Shown piece after piece: positions 16,411-26,371 of a stretch of 64,000 nt of DNA. This stretch comes from an uncultured Clostridia bacterium. GTDB lineage: Bacteria > Bacillota > Clostridia > Christensenellales > Borkfalkiaceae. Positions within the stretch are counted from its first letter, which is position 1. Every line of letters begins with the position of its first letter. The stretch lies in assembly GCA_944363645.1 (NCBI GenBank), contig CALVUR010000001.1, positions 359,844 to 423,843 on the forward strand. Reading direction: 5' to 3'. The position numbers and the translations under genes were made by a program. The notes below the pieces were generated by a model that was given only the letters and a program-made list of their open reading frames with translations, searched no databases and was not told the DNA's origin.

Positions 16411-18336
16411 TTAAATATCACCGTATGGGATAAGTTTGTTTATTTTAACATTGGAAAATTCTGCATTACCGCCCTGTGAAAATAAGTAAGCATCATATAC
16501 GCCACCATCCATTGCGGTGATTGCAGTTAAGGCGTGTTGGTCGTTTACGAAAAATTCCATAATACTGCCGTCAATAACAATTTTTACATTGGCAACATCG
16601 ATATTGTCAATTTGTATAACGCTGTTTACCTTGTGAGAATTATCAAGTGGCGAACTAATCTTCATATAGGTATTGCCATCTTCTTTTTCGATAGCAATTT
16701 TGTAAGTTTTGTCATTTTGCTTTAACAAATACCCTGCACTTTGTGCATTTTGAAGGTTCACTGTAAATGTTACATAATTGCGTTTTAAGTTGGTTTTTAA
16801 AAGTGCTGTGTCGTCGTTTAACGAAAGTATACCGTCATTAAAAGAGCCATTATTATTTTGCAAGGTGTAATTTGTTTCGTTTAAAGTGTAAATATTGCCG
16901 TAATTTAAAATTTGACTTAGTGCTGGATCGAGCCTACCGCCCAAAGTACCGTCTTCACGCTGGATAACTTCTCTTGGTAAATTTAAATATCCAGCCCAAG
17001 GTGCAAGCGGAACGCCGTCATACTTATTAGGTATCCACCCCCACATATACACTTTGTCTTTAACCTTGATAGGTCTTGCGGCGCACAAGTCTTCACCGTC
17101 TAAAAATCTACTTTCTTTACTGAGCCAATCTACGTCCATGCAGTCCACATTTTCATCGCCCGTCCAATACCTTAACGCACCGATTTGGTGTGTTGTAATG
17201 TGCGAAACGGATACAAATGAATACCAACGATTGCCTATTTTCATAAGTGTTGGGCATTCGGGCAAGTTGCCGTTGTAGCCTTTATAAACAATGTTGCCCT
17301 TTCTATCCCAATCAAAACCGAATTCGTCATTTGAAGCATAAATTACGAGATCAGAGTCCCATGCATCAGGCGTTGAGCCAAATTGACGGTAACAGCCACC
17401 AATCATCAAATAACGTTTACTTTCCTTGTCAATGTAAATCATGTTATCCCTAACACCGACGGGATATTCTCCTTTGTCTATATAGTTGTTGGCATCATAG
17501 ATATAATGAAGTCTGCCGTTTCGCTTATACTTTTGCCAAATTTCGTAATTGTTTTCTTCTGGAATATTTTCAAAAGTGAGCATGTTTTGAGAAACTTCTA
17601 AAGCATTATTATATCCTATTAAACAGTTATCACTCCACAAAAAACCATTATAAAGTTTTTCTTCCTCTTCGTCGTAATAAGGGAAAACATCGCCGTAATA
17701 CTTATCGAACGTTGTCTTATGATAAACTGATAAATCTTGCGAATTTTCAAAAGTAATGACAGGGTTAAGGGTTACTGTACCGCTTAAAAGTTCAAAGTAT
17801 ATTTGATTGCCATCGTTTAAACTTTTTTCAATTTCAAAATATTTTAAAGGGGTTTCACCATCGATAACGACAACGCCAATCAAACTGCCGTCTAAATAAA
17901 TTGAAAGCTCGGCATAACTTGAATTGTCGCAAAGTTTAATGTTACCGTAAATGACGGCATCGCCCGATTGATTTACAGTAAACTTACGAACGGCAAAAGC
18001 ATCGCCAGCGACCATTTTACTATCGATTAAATAAGCATTGCCATACCGCCAGCCACCGAGATTGTCGTCGTAAGTCATAGAAAGATAATCTGAGCCACTT
18101 TTTGCCAAATAGTACCAGCCGTTGTAACCTTGCTGTGCCATTTTTGTGTAGCCATGACTTGCACGGTAAGTGCCATTTTGAATGTCAAAACTATTTACTG
18201 TGTTTGGGGTGTAAAGATCCATATAATCAAATTCTTCTTTATCAACTGAAGGCATTTTTTCGTTTTTGTTACAGCCGACAAAAAAACATGACAGTAAAAA
18301 AACGCAAACTATAAAAACAGCAATCAATTTTTTCAT
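16411..18336 (-). CDS. GH32-like lipoprotein
   Basis: A 641-residue extracellular lipoprotein (lipobox FFVGC, Cys22). An N-terminal beta-sandwich with a GWYYLAKSG motif (about residues 30-200) precedes a GH32 propeller. The propeller has YGDVFPYYDEE (probable nucleophile Asp), VRDNMIYID (RDP-like, P missing), ECPTLMKIG (acid/base Glu) and LNLPREVIQREDG. A C-terminal sandwich follows. It probably cuts fructan at the cell surface. The substitution of Asn for Pro in the RDP motif is unusual. The next gene upstream ends 10 bp away. Confidence 0.82.
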   Translation of the reverse strand: MKKLIAVFIVCVFLLSCFFVGCNKNEKMPSVDKEEFDYMDLYTPNTVNSFDIQNGTYRASHGYTKMAQQGYNGWYYLAKSGSDYLSMTYDDNLGGWRYGNAYLIDSKMVAGDAFAVRKFTVNQSGDAVIYGNIKLCDNSSYAELSIYLDGSLIGVVVIDGETPLKYFEIEKSLNDGNQIYFELLSGTVTLNPVITFENSQDLSVYHKTTFDKYYGDVFPYYDEEEEKLYNGFLWSDNCLIGYNNALEVSQNMLTFENIPEENNYEIWQKYKRNGRLHYIYDANNYIDKGEYPVGVRDNMIYIDKESKRYLMIGGCYRQFGSTPDAWDSDLVIYASNDEFGFDWDRKGNIVYKGYNGNLPECPTLMKIGNRWYSFVSVSHITTHQIGALRYWTGDENVDCMDVDWLSKESRFLDGEDLCAARPIKVKDKVYMWGWIPNKYDGVPLAPWAGYLNLPREVIQREDGTLGGRLDPALSQILNYGNIYTLNETNYTLQNNNGSFNDGILSLNDDTALLKTNLKRNYVTFTVNLQNAQSAGYLLKQNDKTYKIAIEKEDGNTYMKISSPLDNSHKVNSVIQIDNIDVANVKIVIDGSIMEFFVNDQHALTAITAMDGGVYDAYLFSQGGNAEFSNVKINKLIPYGDI

Positions 18337-18345
18337 GCTTCACCT

Positions 18346-20277
18346 TTAATCATAAATGTCATAAAATTGTGCCAATCTGTTGATTGTAATATCGGTAAAT
18401 TCCGCTTGAGCGTTAGAGTAAAAACCGGGTGTAAACTCTTTTTCGGTCATACTCGTCCTACCAGATAACGCCATAGTGTCATCAACATAAAATTCGACCA
18501 CGTCCCCGTCTATTACCGCCTTAATTGAGAAGTTTGTTTGGTTTAAGTCGCCGTAATAAATCTTGCTGGATACAGGGTGCGTTGGATCTTTTGGACAGCC
18601 AATTTGCATGTAAACGCCATCGGCTTCCTTTATCAAACTCAACCTATATTCACGGCCGTTTGCAGTCATTGTAAATCCTGCTTCGGTGGAATTTTTCATG
18701 TCGAGATTAAAGGTAACAAAAGATGCGTTTGTGGTTTTAGATAAGTTTGCGCTGTTTTGTTTGCCCGTCATTGAAATGTTGTTTGAGTTTACCAAAACAC
18801 TGCCACTTAAAGCATTAACGATATCCTTAGTAACATCAAACATTTTGCCCTTATTAACAAGTTTTGTTGCCATTTGGTCAAGGCGTGAACCTAAAAGTCC
18901 GTTTGACCTTGCAAAAACTTCACGTGGGAGATTCATCGGTCCGCCCCAATGGTAAGCGTTATATATTTTGGGCATCCAACCGTAAAGATAAAATCTTCCG
19001 CCAATGTTTTCAATCTGGGGAACGCATAAATCTTCGCCGTCTAAGTGGTTTGTGGGAAGATTTTGCCAATCGACCTGGTCAATAGTTTGGTTTTCACCAC
19101 CCACCCAATAAGAAAGTCTGCCGATACCGTGAACAGATTGACCGGAAATACCTGTATACAAATACCACCTATTGCCGATTTTTCGTATGCCTGAACATTC
19201 GGGCTCGCCAGAGTTGTTGGGGAAAGACCTTAACACGATAGACGGGTTAGACCAATCAAAACCGATGCTGTCTAAACTTGTCCTTAAAGTAAGGTCGCAA
19301 TTTACATTGCCGGGGGTGTTTGTCTTGTAAGAAAGTGTTATAAATCTTCTTTTATCCACTTCTTCATCGTAAAAATTAGTGGCATCTCTACCACCTATAT
19401 ATTGATTGTAATCGATTAAATCTGGTGATTTGTCATAAGACATGTAATGGTCTTGCACGAAAGATGTATCATAATCGGCATCGTAAAACCTAAACATATC
19501 GGTTGATGTTTTGCGATACCATTGCCACTGCAAGTCGCCACCGTGATTCCAAAGGTGATAAAGGTTTACGGTGTTGTCATGATAGTAAGCATGCACGTCG
19601 CCATAAGCACCCCAAGGGTTTCTTGTGGTGTATAATGAATCATTTAACGATTTAGTCGTAATTGTCGGGTTTAAGTAGGCATTTGAGCCTTGAATTGCAA
19701 AATAAAGTTTATCGCCGAATTCTAAATTGATACTGCCTGAAAAATATCTACCGATAGTATCGGCTTCGTCAACGATTATATCGCCTATATCTAAAAGTTT
19801 TTGGTCGTTTTTGTATACACAAAGTGTAATGTTTCCACCGCCTGTTAAAGCCTTTTTAAAAGTGCCTTGAAATTGATAGTTTGCCGTAATTTTTGCATGG
19901 TAAATATAGCCTGCTTTGGTGGTGCAACTGAACACACCGTTTGAAAACGTTGTTCCGTTTTGACCTTCCCAAACGCCGGCGGTAAATGACAACACAGTAT
20001 AGTTTGAAGGCTCGCCTTCTACATAATACCAATTATTATAGCCTTGAAGGTCGTTAAACATATAGCCATATGAGGCACGTGTTAATTCGCCATTATCAAC
20101 TACATCATATTTTTGCTTTGCGTTGCCGTCATAAAGTTGTTCGTAAGAAACGACATTTTTCATATCATCCGTTTGATCGTTATCGGGTAAATTTCCTTTT
20201 TTATTGCCACAAGATATGAGCATGGGAATTTGTAGTAGTAATATGAAAGTAACAAAAAAAGTTAATATTTTTTTCAT
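18346..20277 (-). CDS. GH32-like lipoprotein
   Basis: A 643-residue lipoprotein (signal ending LISC) with the same plan as its neighbours at 16411 and 29451. An N-terminal sandwich carries NNWYYVEGEPSN. The GH32 propeller then shows YGDVHAYYHD, GGRDATNFYD (RDA in place of RDP), EPECSGIRKIG and GPMNLPREVFARSNG. It would act on fructan outside the cell. The three lipoproteins are paralogues with different loops, so different linkage or chain-length preference is likely. The ribosome binding site is AAGGGGGGG. Confidence 0.82.
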   Translation of the reverse strand: MKKILTFFVTFILLLQIPMLISCGNKKGNLPDNDQTDDMKNVVSYEQLYDGNAKQKYDVVDNGELTRASYGYMFNDLQGYNNWYYVEGEPSNYTVLSFTAGVWEGQNGTTFSNGVFSCTTKAGYIYHAKITANYQFQGTFKKALTGGGNITLCVYKNDQKLLDIGDIIVDEADTIGRYFSGSINLEFGDKLYFAIQGSNAYLNPTITTKSLNDSLYTTRNPWGAYGDVHAYYHDNTVNLYHLWNHGGDLQWQWYRKTSTDMFRFYDADYDTSFVQDHYMSYDKSPDLIDYNQYIGGRDATNFYDEEVDKRRFITLSYKTNTPGNVNCDLTLRTSLDSIGFDWSNPSIVLRSFPNNSGEPECSGIRKIGNRWYLYTGISGQSVHGIGRLSYWVGGENQTIDQVDWQNLPTNHLDGEDLCVPQIENIGGRFYLYGWMPKIYNAYHWGGPMNLPREVFARSNGLLGSRLDQMATKLVNKGKMFDVTKDIVNALSGSVLVNSNNISMTGKQNSANLSKTTNASFVTFNLDMKNSTEAGFTMTANGREYRLSLIKEADGVYMQIGCPKDPTHPVSSKIYYGDLNQTNFSIKAVIDGDVVEFYVDDTMALSGRTSMTEKEFTPGFYSNAQAEFTDITINRLAQFYDIYD

Positions 20278-20324
20278 ATTGCCCCCCCTTATTTAACATA
20301 TTGCCCCCTTATTTAAAAATATTT

Positions 20325-20358
20325 GAGGGGCGCATGGGCTTTTTGCGCCCCTCTTTGT
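20325..20358 (-). terminator. Terminator inside the fructan block
   Basis: GAGGGGCGCA and TGCGCCCCTC form a perfect 10-bp stem around a 9-base loop. On the minus strand it is followed by AAATATTTTT. It lies between the surface protein gene and the GH32 lipoprotein genes at 20277 and 18336, so it may lower their expression. Confidence 0.75.
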
Positions 20359-20412
20359 AACTTTTAACCTATAAAAAGGTATTGCTTAAGCCTATAAAAA
20401 TAGGTGTTAAAA

Positions 20413-23382
20413 TTATCTTCTTCTAATCATAAAGATAATTGCCACACCAGCAAGTGTAATCATTTCCATAATGCCACCTGTTGGGCTTTGACAACCACTG
20501 CAACCGCCTTGTGAAGGTTTTTCTTCATCGGTTGTTGGTGGGGTTTGAGATTGTTCTTCAACGGTAACCGTTTTTTGTGCCGATTTAATGCCGTTTACAA
20601 CGCAATAAACTTTGTATGTGCCAGCACTTTCAGGTGTCAAGGTGTATTTAAGTTGTGTGCCGTCAACCTTACTATCGTTTACAAACCATTCAATAGTTTC
20701 TGCCACAGCATCAAATGGGTTAAGTGTTGCGTTAAGAATAACTGATTCACCAACCTTAATTTTTACAGATGAAACTGAAAGTGTTACGCTTTCAAGGTCG
20801 GGTGCTGGGGGTACAATGCCACTAAACGTAATATTTCTTAACCTTAGCGGAACAACTGAAGTGCCGTCTGATGGGAAGAAGTTAAGTGAGTAACCTGTTG
20901 GTACTGTTGCTTCGTTTACAACCAAGAATAATACCAATTCACCATTTAAGTACATTGCAACATTTTTGTTATCTACCGCAACGGTGATTGCGTTCCAATC
21001 GCCCTTTTTTGCTAAACCGTTATATGATAAATCTTTGCCAAAGCCGTATGAATTTGTGTCATAGTCTTTGCCGTTGCTTTGATTTTTAAGATATAATCTT
21101 AAATTGTCTGCGTTTACTGCGACAGCAACTTCTGCTGCTTTTGCACCAGAGCCGTTTGAGAAGAAGCCTTCAAAGCAAGGATAGCAATAAAATTCGTTTG
21201 TGATGTCTGCTGGAACAAATAATTCATACGAGAACACATAACTTATTGATGTTGGGTAGGTAATACCTGTCATTGCCCAACCACAGTATTGTGGGGTTTC
21301 GGTGTACAAATATTTACCTGTTTGGTCTTCACCAATTTTAAAACTACCATAATTTTGTGTTGAATCAAGTTGTAATTGTGAAACTTCTTGATAAAATTCC
21401 TTGCCTTCAACTTGTTTTAAAACGTCGTACGCAATGGAAATTTGTTTTTCGTTGCTGACAACATCGCCAACTTCTGCACGAACAGCGATTGTTTCGCCAA
21501 GTGTGAACGTTGAAAGGTCAAGCACAAGGCTTGTAGTTTGTGCGCCTTCAACCAAAGTGTTGTTTACATACCAATTAACAACGTCTGCCTTTATACCAAC
21601 AAGTTCAGCGTAAATTTCAGGTTTTTCTGTGTTAAGGTATGAGCCTAAAGCGTTGATTGTGATTTTACCTTGCTTTACAACAAGAGTAATTTCGTTACTT
21701 GAAACGGTTTCTGTTTTATAACTAACTAAGTATTCACCTACTGCCAAATCACTTAAAGTTAATGTTAAACCTGTTTCTAATTGTTGTTCACCGTTTACAT
21801 ACCAATAAATTGTTTCGCCAGCAAAATCGCCCGTTGTTTGTGCGGTAAAGGTTGCTGTGTCGATAGGATACATTTCGGTCTTATCTGCTTCGATAACAAT
21901 CTTTTTAGCAACAACATTGATTGTTACTTCTTCACTTGACAATGTATCGTTTTTGTAAACAACCGTGTATTCGCCTTCTGCCAAATTAGAAAGTGTAAGT
22001 GTTTGTGTGGTTTCTTCTTGCATAACGCCGTTTACATACCACTTCATATTGGTAGCCAAAGCCCTGTTACCAAATATTGAACTTGTAAATACAACGTCTT
22101 CAGTAGTAGAGATTAAAGTTTTGTCTGCCCTTATTGTTGCAGCAGATTCTGTGTCAAAACCTTCGTAAGTAAGGCTTGTCCAATAAGCACCGCCGCCACC
22201 ATTTTGGATATCAATGTTTTGTAAATGTCCTTTTGTAATGCCCATTTCCGTAAAGGAAGTTGAGAAGTTATATACGCCATTTACATATAAGTCAACAACA
22301 TCGCCATAAACTTCTACTTCATAAGTAAGAGTTTTTGTTGCAGAAAGGTCAACAGGTGTACCGGCTTTACCTGATACATCGCCACCACTTATTGTGCCGT
22401 CATCTTTATCACGCCACCAACAAATTTCTGGTGTGAAGATTGCGCCGTCCATTCTGCCTTGAATGGATAAACCATTGTTGTTGTTTGATTGATGAATTGT
22501 GTTGTAATTGTTGATACCATATAAGTGGTACATAGGATAATAACCACTCTTTGTTTCGTCGTCGATCACCCAAGTTGCTGAAACTTTAAAGTTTGGCTTA
22601 TATAAATTTACAGCAGAAAGTTCGGTAATCTTTTGGTAATTGTTGTGATCGGTTGTGTTACTTGTAATGGTCATTGAAGTTTGTGCTGGTAATGCTTCTT
22701 TAATGACAAGGTTATCAACTTCAAATTCGCCACGAAGATCCATCCAAATACCGGTGATTGTGCCTTCTGGGATGGCTTTTCTGCTCATGTAACGGGTGTT
22801 ACCAAAGTTTGATAAGTGTGTGACAATACGACGTTCGCCGTTTAACCAAACTTCAATATACCCATCAAAATGGACCATTTTAATATTTACAACTTCGGTA
22901 ATTGGTACGGGGGCATCGTTTACACCGCCTTGGTCAAAACCAGAGTTGTTGTAAATATCTTGACCATCATAGTTTGATAAACGCCAATATTGACCATCCG
23001 CAATGGCTTCAAGAAAAATATTTTTGTCCGCCGCAGAACCATCTAAACCTTCTAAGTGAATGTAAAGGTTTGAGCCTGATGCTTTTGCCTTGATGTCAAA
23101 TGATACTTCGTAATTGTTTGACGCAAGTAATTTTTCTGCAGGAATTTTATAAGTATATAGACCTGGAGATAAGTTTAAAACGCCATTTGTTACCATTTGA
23201 CCAAAACCAAAGTCGCCATCGACAAGTTCTGTGCTAAAGTCTTGTTTATAAACTACTGTGTCAGCCGTTTTAACGGTTTCAGCCTTAGCGTTTACTGCGT
23301 AACCGTTAAATAAAAGCATGCCACAAAGTGATAAACACATTACAGCCATTAAACAAATGATACTTTTCACTTTTTTGTTCAT
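20413..23382 (-). CDS. Large surface protein with LamG-like and Ig-like domains
   Basis: A secreted protein of 989 residues. It has a signal peptide (about residues 1-33), two or three beta-sandwich LamG/DUF1080-like regions (about 35-200, 210-380, 610-800) and several Ig-like repeats with the pattern KWYVNGxxQEETTQTLTLSNLAEGEYTV. A final Big-like domain and the tail GGCSGCQSPTGG, hydrophobic segment and RRR complete it. No catalytic motif is seen, so fructan binding is the likely role. The start at 23382 has a GGGAGGAA ribosome binding site; the longer frame from 23412 does not. Confidence 0.75.
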   Translation of the reverse strand: MNKKVKSIICLMAVMCLSLCGMLLFNGYAVNAKAETVKTADTVVYKQDFSTELVDGDFGFGQMVTNGVLNLSPGLYTYKIPAEKLLASNNYEVSFDIKAKASGSNLYIHLEGLDGSAADKNIFLEAIADGQYWRLSNYDGQDIYNNSGFDQGGVNDAPVPITEVVNIKMVHFDGYIEVWLNGERRIVTHLSNFGNTRYMSRKAIPEGTITGIWMDLRGEFEVDNLVIKEALPAQTSMTITSNTTDHNNYQKITELSAVNLYKPNFKVSATWVIDDETKSGYYPMYHLYGINNYNTIHQSNNNNGLSIQGRMDGAIFTPEICWWRDKDDGTISGGDVSGKAGTPVDLSATKTLTYEVEVYGDVVDLYVNGVYNFSTSFTEMGITKGHLQNIDIQNGGGGAYWTSLTYEGFDTESAATIRADKTLISTTEDVVFTSSIFGNRALATNMKWYVNGVMQEETTQTLTLSNLAEGEYTVVYKNDTLSSEEVTINVVAKKIVIEADKTEMYPIDTATFTAQTTGDFAGETIYWYVNGEQQLETGLTLTLSDLAVGEYLVSYKTETVSSNEITLVVKQGKITINALGSYLNTEKPEIYAELVGIKADVVNWYVNNTLVEGAQTTSLVLDLSTFTLGETIAVRAEVGDVVSNEKQISIAYDVLKQVEGKEFYQEVSQLQLDSTQNYGSFKIGEDQTGKYLYTETPQYCGWAMTGITYPTSISYVFSYELFVPADITNEFYCYPCFEGFFSNGSGAKAAEVAVAVNADNLRLYLKNQSNGKDYDTNSYGFGKDLSYNGLAKKGDWNAITVAVDNKNVAMYLNGELVLFLVVNEATVPTGYSLNFFPSDGTSVVPLRLRNITFSGIVPPAPDLESVTLSVSSVKIKVGESVILNATLNPFDAVAETIEWFVNDSKVDGTQLKYTLTPESAGTYKVYCVVNGIKSAQKTVTVEEQSQTPPTTDEEKPSQGGCSGCQSPTGGIMEMITLAGVAIIFMIRRR

Positions 23383-23427
23383 ATGTTCCTCCCTTATATT
23401 TTTTTGCCACATTTTGTGGCTATTTTT

Positions 23428-24450
23428 TTATTTTTTCTTCCCTTTAAGGGAATAGACCGATTGTTTGGGCACGTTTTCCAAATTACAGCAAAGCACTTGT
23501 GCCGTATCTGTTGTTACATGCTCAATTTTTTGTTTACATTTATCGCAAGAATACAAACATCTTTCAATAAACGAACAGCCGTCGCCCCTATCTTCTAACG
23601 TACCAAGTTGCATTGATTTAAGGGGCAAATCATCGTTGCCGTGATATTCTGGGTCGGGTACAGGCACTGCTTGAATAAGTGCCCTTGTGTATGGATGCCG
23701 TGGGGTTTCGATTACATCACCGATATTACCCATTTCCACAATTTCACCCAAATACATTACGCATACCCTACCGTTTCTTGCAATGTACCTTGTAGTAGAT
23801 AAATCGTGAGAAATATATACAAACGACATATTGAGTTTTTTGTTTAATTCCTTCATAAGGTTGAGCAACGACAACCTAAGTGATACGTCAATCATACTGA
23901 CAGGCTCGTCTGCGACGATAAGCCTTGGGTTTAAGGAAATTGCCCTTGCCATTAAAATTCTTTGGCGTTGTCCACCCGATAATTGGTGTGGATATTTTGA
24001 TAAATACTGCTCTGCAGGTAAAAGCCCAACAAGAGCCATAAGTTCGTTTATTTTATCATCGATTTCCTTTGTTTTAAGTTTGCGATTTGACGTTTTTATG
24101 GGCGCATAAAGGCTTTGATAAATTGTCCTTACCGGGTTTAGCGCTGCGTAACTATCTTGCTGGATAAACTGCACTTGGTTGTATGAAGAGATGTCTTTAG
24201 AAAAAACACCCGAAACCTTGTTACCGTTGAAGTAAACATTACCAGAAGTTGGCCTTATAAGCCCTGTGATAATTTTGCCCAACGTGGTCTTTCCGCAACC
24301 AGATTCACCCACAATCGCAACAATTTCACCTTCGTAAATATCGAGATTGATATCTTTTAAAACGTGAATGTTTCTGTCTTTTAAAAGTGAGCCCGGTTTT
24401 TTGAAAACCATATTGATATTTTCCAATCTCATAAGTGGCGATCTATCCAT
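23428..24450 (-). CDS. ABC transporter ATP-binding protein, OppF type
   Basis: One of two ATPases of a complete Opp/Dpp-type importer. In the 340-residue product, Walker A (GESGCGKTTLG), the signature LSGGQRQRILMARA and Walker B (LIVADEPVSMID) are intact, with a C-terminal OppF-type Cys-rich tail (ERCLYSCDKC). The start at 24450 has a good GGAGG ribosome binding site and overlaps the OppD stop by 8 bp; a longer upstream frame has no site. It is the final transporter gene, next to the surface protein. Confidence 0.88.
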   Translation of the reverse strand: MDRSPLMRLENINMVFKKPGSLLKDRNIHVLKDINLDIYEGEIVAIVGESGCGKTTLGKIITGLIRPTSGNVYFNGNKVSGVFSKDISSYNQVQFIQQDSYAALNPVRTIYQSLYAPIKTSNRKLKTKEIDDKINELMALVGLLPAEQYLSKYPHQLSGGQRQRILMARAISLNPRLIVADEPVSMIDVSLRLSLLNLMKELNKKLNMSFVYISHDLSTTRYIARNGRVCVMYLGEIVEMGNIGDVIETPRHPYTRALIQAVPVPDPEYHGNDDLPLKSMQLGTLEDRGDGCSFIERCLYSCDKCKQKIEHVTTDTAQVLCCNLENVPKQSVYSLKGKKK

Positions 24451-25456
24451 TTTTCGCCTCCTTATAAAAATAACATTTGCCTTTAAGTCCGCCGTCGATT
24501 TCAACCATATCTGGCTCGGCAGTTTTACAAATATCCTTGCAATATGGGCATCGTGGCGAGAAAATACAGCCACTTGGTAAATTCATTAAATCTGGCGGAT
24601 TGCCTTCGATTGGTTTTACCAAATCAACATCGCCAATGATTGATGGCGTTGCCCCTATTAAACCTTCGGTGTAAGGGTGATTGCGCCACTTAAACACCGA
24701 TTTTACATCGCCATATTCCATAAGCCTTCCGCCGTACATAACGCCGATATAGTCTGCAAATTTTGCAACTACGCTGATGTCGTGTGTCATAAGCAACATT
24801 GTTATACCTAAATCACGATTGATATCTTTTAAAAGGTTGAAAATGTAACTTTGCGTTATAACATCGAGTGCGGTAGTTGGCTCGTCTAAAATAATAAGTT
24901 CTGGGTCTAAAATGAGAGAAAATGCTATCATTACCCTTTGTTTCATACCGCCGGAAAGTTCGTGTGGATATGAACTTAAAACTCTTTCTGCATCGAGTTT
25001 TACATATTCTAAAAGTCCACGAACATGTTTTTCTTTTTCTTCTTTAGATAGTGGTGAATCGTGTTCTTGAAGGGTTTCAAAAAACTGATCCCTTACGGTA
25101 AGCACCGGGTTTAACGCACTTTGCGCCGCCTGAAAAACCATTGAAACTTTTGCCCAGCGGAACTTGCGCATTTGCTTATCAGATAAATCTTTTAAGTGTA
25201 GTTCTGTGCCATCTTTGGGGTAAAAGTAAATGTCGCCACCGGATATTCTACCTGGCTCTGAAATGCACCTTATAATTGAAGAAGAAAGTGTTGTTTTCCC
25301 AGAGCCTGATTCGCCAACAAGGGCGGTAATTTTACCACGTTTTATGGGTAAAGTAATGTTTGTAACCGCCTTTATTGTGTATTTTTTCAAAGGGTACTCT
25401 ATAGAAATTTGCTTAAATTCGGCTATGTTTTCATTAAGAATATTTTTATTTTCCAT
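24443..25456 (-). CDS. ABC transporter ATP-binding protein, OppD type
   Basis: A 337-residue ATPase with Walker A (GESGSGKTTLSS), signature (LSGGMKQRVMIA), Walker B (LIILDEPTTALD) and an OppD-type Fe-S-like tail (CIFSPRCPYCKDIC). It powers import through the two permeases just upstream. The ribosome binding site is AGGAGGATATT. The family normally handles peptides, but some members carry oligosaccharides, which suits this locus. Confidence 0.88.
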   Translation of the reverse strand: MENKNILNENIAEFKQISIEYPLKKYTIKAVTNITLPIKRGKITALVGESGSGKTTLSSSIIRCISEPGRISGGDIYFYPKDGTELHLKDLSDKQMRKFRWAKVSMVFQAAQSALNPVLTVRDQFFETLQEHDSPLSKEEKEKHVRGLLEYVKLDAERVLSSYPHELSGGMKQRVMIAFSLILDPELIILDEPTTALDVITQSYIFNLLKDINRDLGITMLLMTHDISVVAKFADYIGVMYGGRLMEYGDVKSVFKWRNHPYTEGLIGATPSIIGDVDLVKPIEGNPPDLMNLPSGCIFSPRCPYCKDICKTAEPDMVEIDGGLKGKCYFYKEAKNG

Positions 25457-25465
25457 AATATCCTC

Positions 25466-26368
25466 CTACATAACCTTTAAGCGTGGGTTAAGCGTTTCGT
25501 CAAGACCGTTTGCAAGCATAAGTGTTGCCACTTGGAAAATGACAATAGCCACAAGCGGATATAAAAGTATGCGTACATTGTTTGGGTTTACCAAACCTTT
25601 TGTCCTTGCTGCGTTCATAATTGCACCCCAGTTTGTTGGGTCATATGCTGCCAAACCTACAAGCATGATACCAACGCTTGCAACGATTGCATTACGCATT
25701 GCCATAACAAAGTTTATTGCAATATACGAAAATACATTTGGTAACAATTCCTTAAAAATGATGTGAGCCTTACTCATGTGCATTACTTTGCAAATTTGAA
25801 TAAAATCACGCTCTTTAAGGCTCATGACCTGCACCCTTATTGCACGGCATAGCCCAGCCCAACTGAAAATGGAAATCATAAGCGCAAGTGATATTGGTGT
25901 TTCAATTACAACAAGCGCAGCAAGTAGTAGATAAACGGGGAAAGATGGGATTGATAAAAAGATGTTTGTAACTGACATAATTACCCTATCCACCCAGCCA
26001 CCGATATAGCCAGAAACAATGCCAAACACTGTGCCTACCACAACCGTAATAAGTGCCGAATAAAAGGCTATTTCTAAAACGTTGCCTGTACCATCAATTA
26101 CTTGACGGAAAACATCCCTACCTAACCAATCTGTGCCAAAGGGATGCGCCAGCGAAGGCGAAAGATATTTATCTTTTAAATTTGTTTCGGTTGAGTAAGG
26201 GAAAATTAGCGGTCCAAAAATTGCAATAAGTACATAAATTACAATTATGACTGCGCCAGTTACGGTCTTTTTGTTGGAAAAAATCTTTTTTATCCCCTTA
26301 AGTAAGGAATAGCCAAAGTCTTTTAAAACGGACAAAGTCCTTTTAAAAAAGTTTTTTATCTTATCCAT
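25466..26368 (-). CDS. ABC transporter permease, OppC type
   Basis: A 300-residue inner-membrane permease with the BPD_transp_1 fold and the EAA-type cytoplasmic loop (LKERDFIQICKVMHMSKAHIIFKELLPN). It has the N-terminal OppC extension with HPFGTDWLGRDVF, typical of the peptide/nickel permease C subfamily. It pairs with the OppB-like permease encoded 3 bp upstream. Confidence 0.88.
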   Translation of the reverse strand: MDKIKNFFKRTLSVLKDFGYSLLKGIKKIFSNKKTVTGAVIIVIYVLIAIFGPLIFPYSTETNLKDKYLSPSLAHPFGTDWLGRDVFRQVIDGTGNVLEIAFYSALITVVVGTVFGIVSGYIGGWVDRVIMSVTNIFLSIPSFPVYLLLAALVVIETPISLALMISIFSWAGLCRAIRVQVMSLKERDFIQICKVMHMSKAHIIFKELLPNVFSYIAINFVMAMRNAIVASVGIMLVGLAAYDPTNWGAIMNAARTKGLVNPNNVRILLYPLVAIVIFQVATLMLANGLDETLNPRLKVM

Positions 26369-26371
26369 TTA

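Noticed and set aside
23383..23412. Upstream start for the large surface protein
   Set aside because: The ten extra codons overlap the ribosome binding site of the ATG at 23382 and would spoil the signal peptide.
25230..25766. A 178-codon plus-strand frame across oppC and oppD
   Set aside because: Antisense shadow of two conserved transporter genes.
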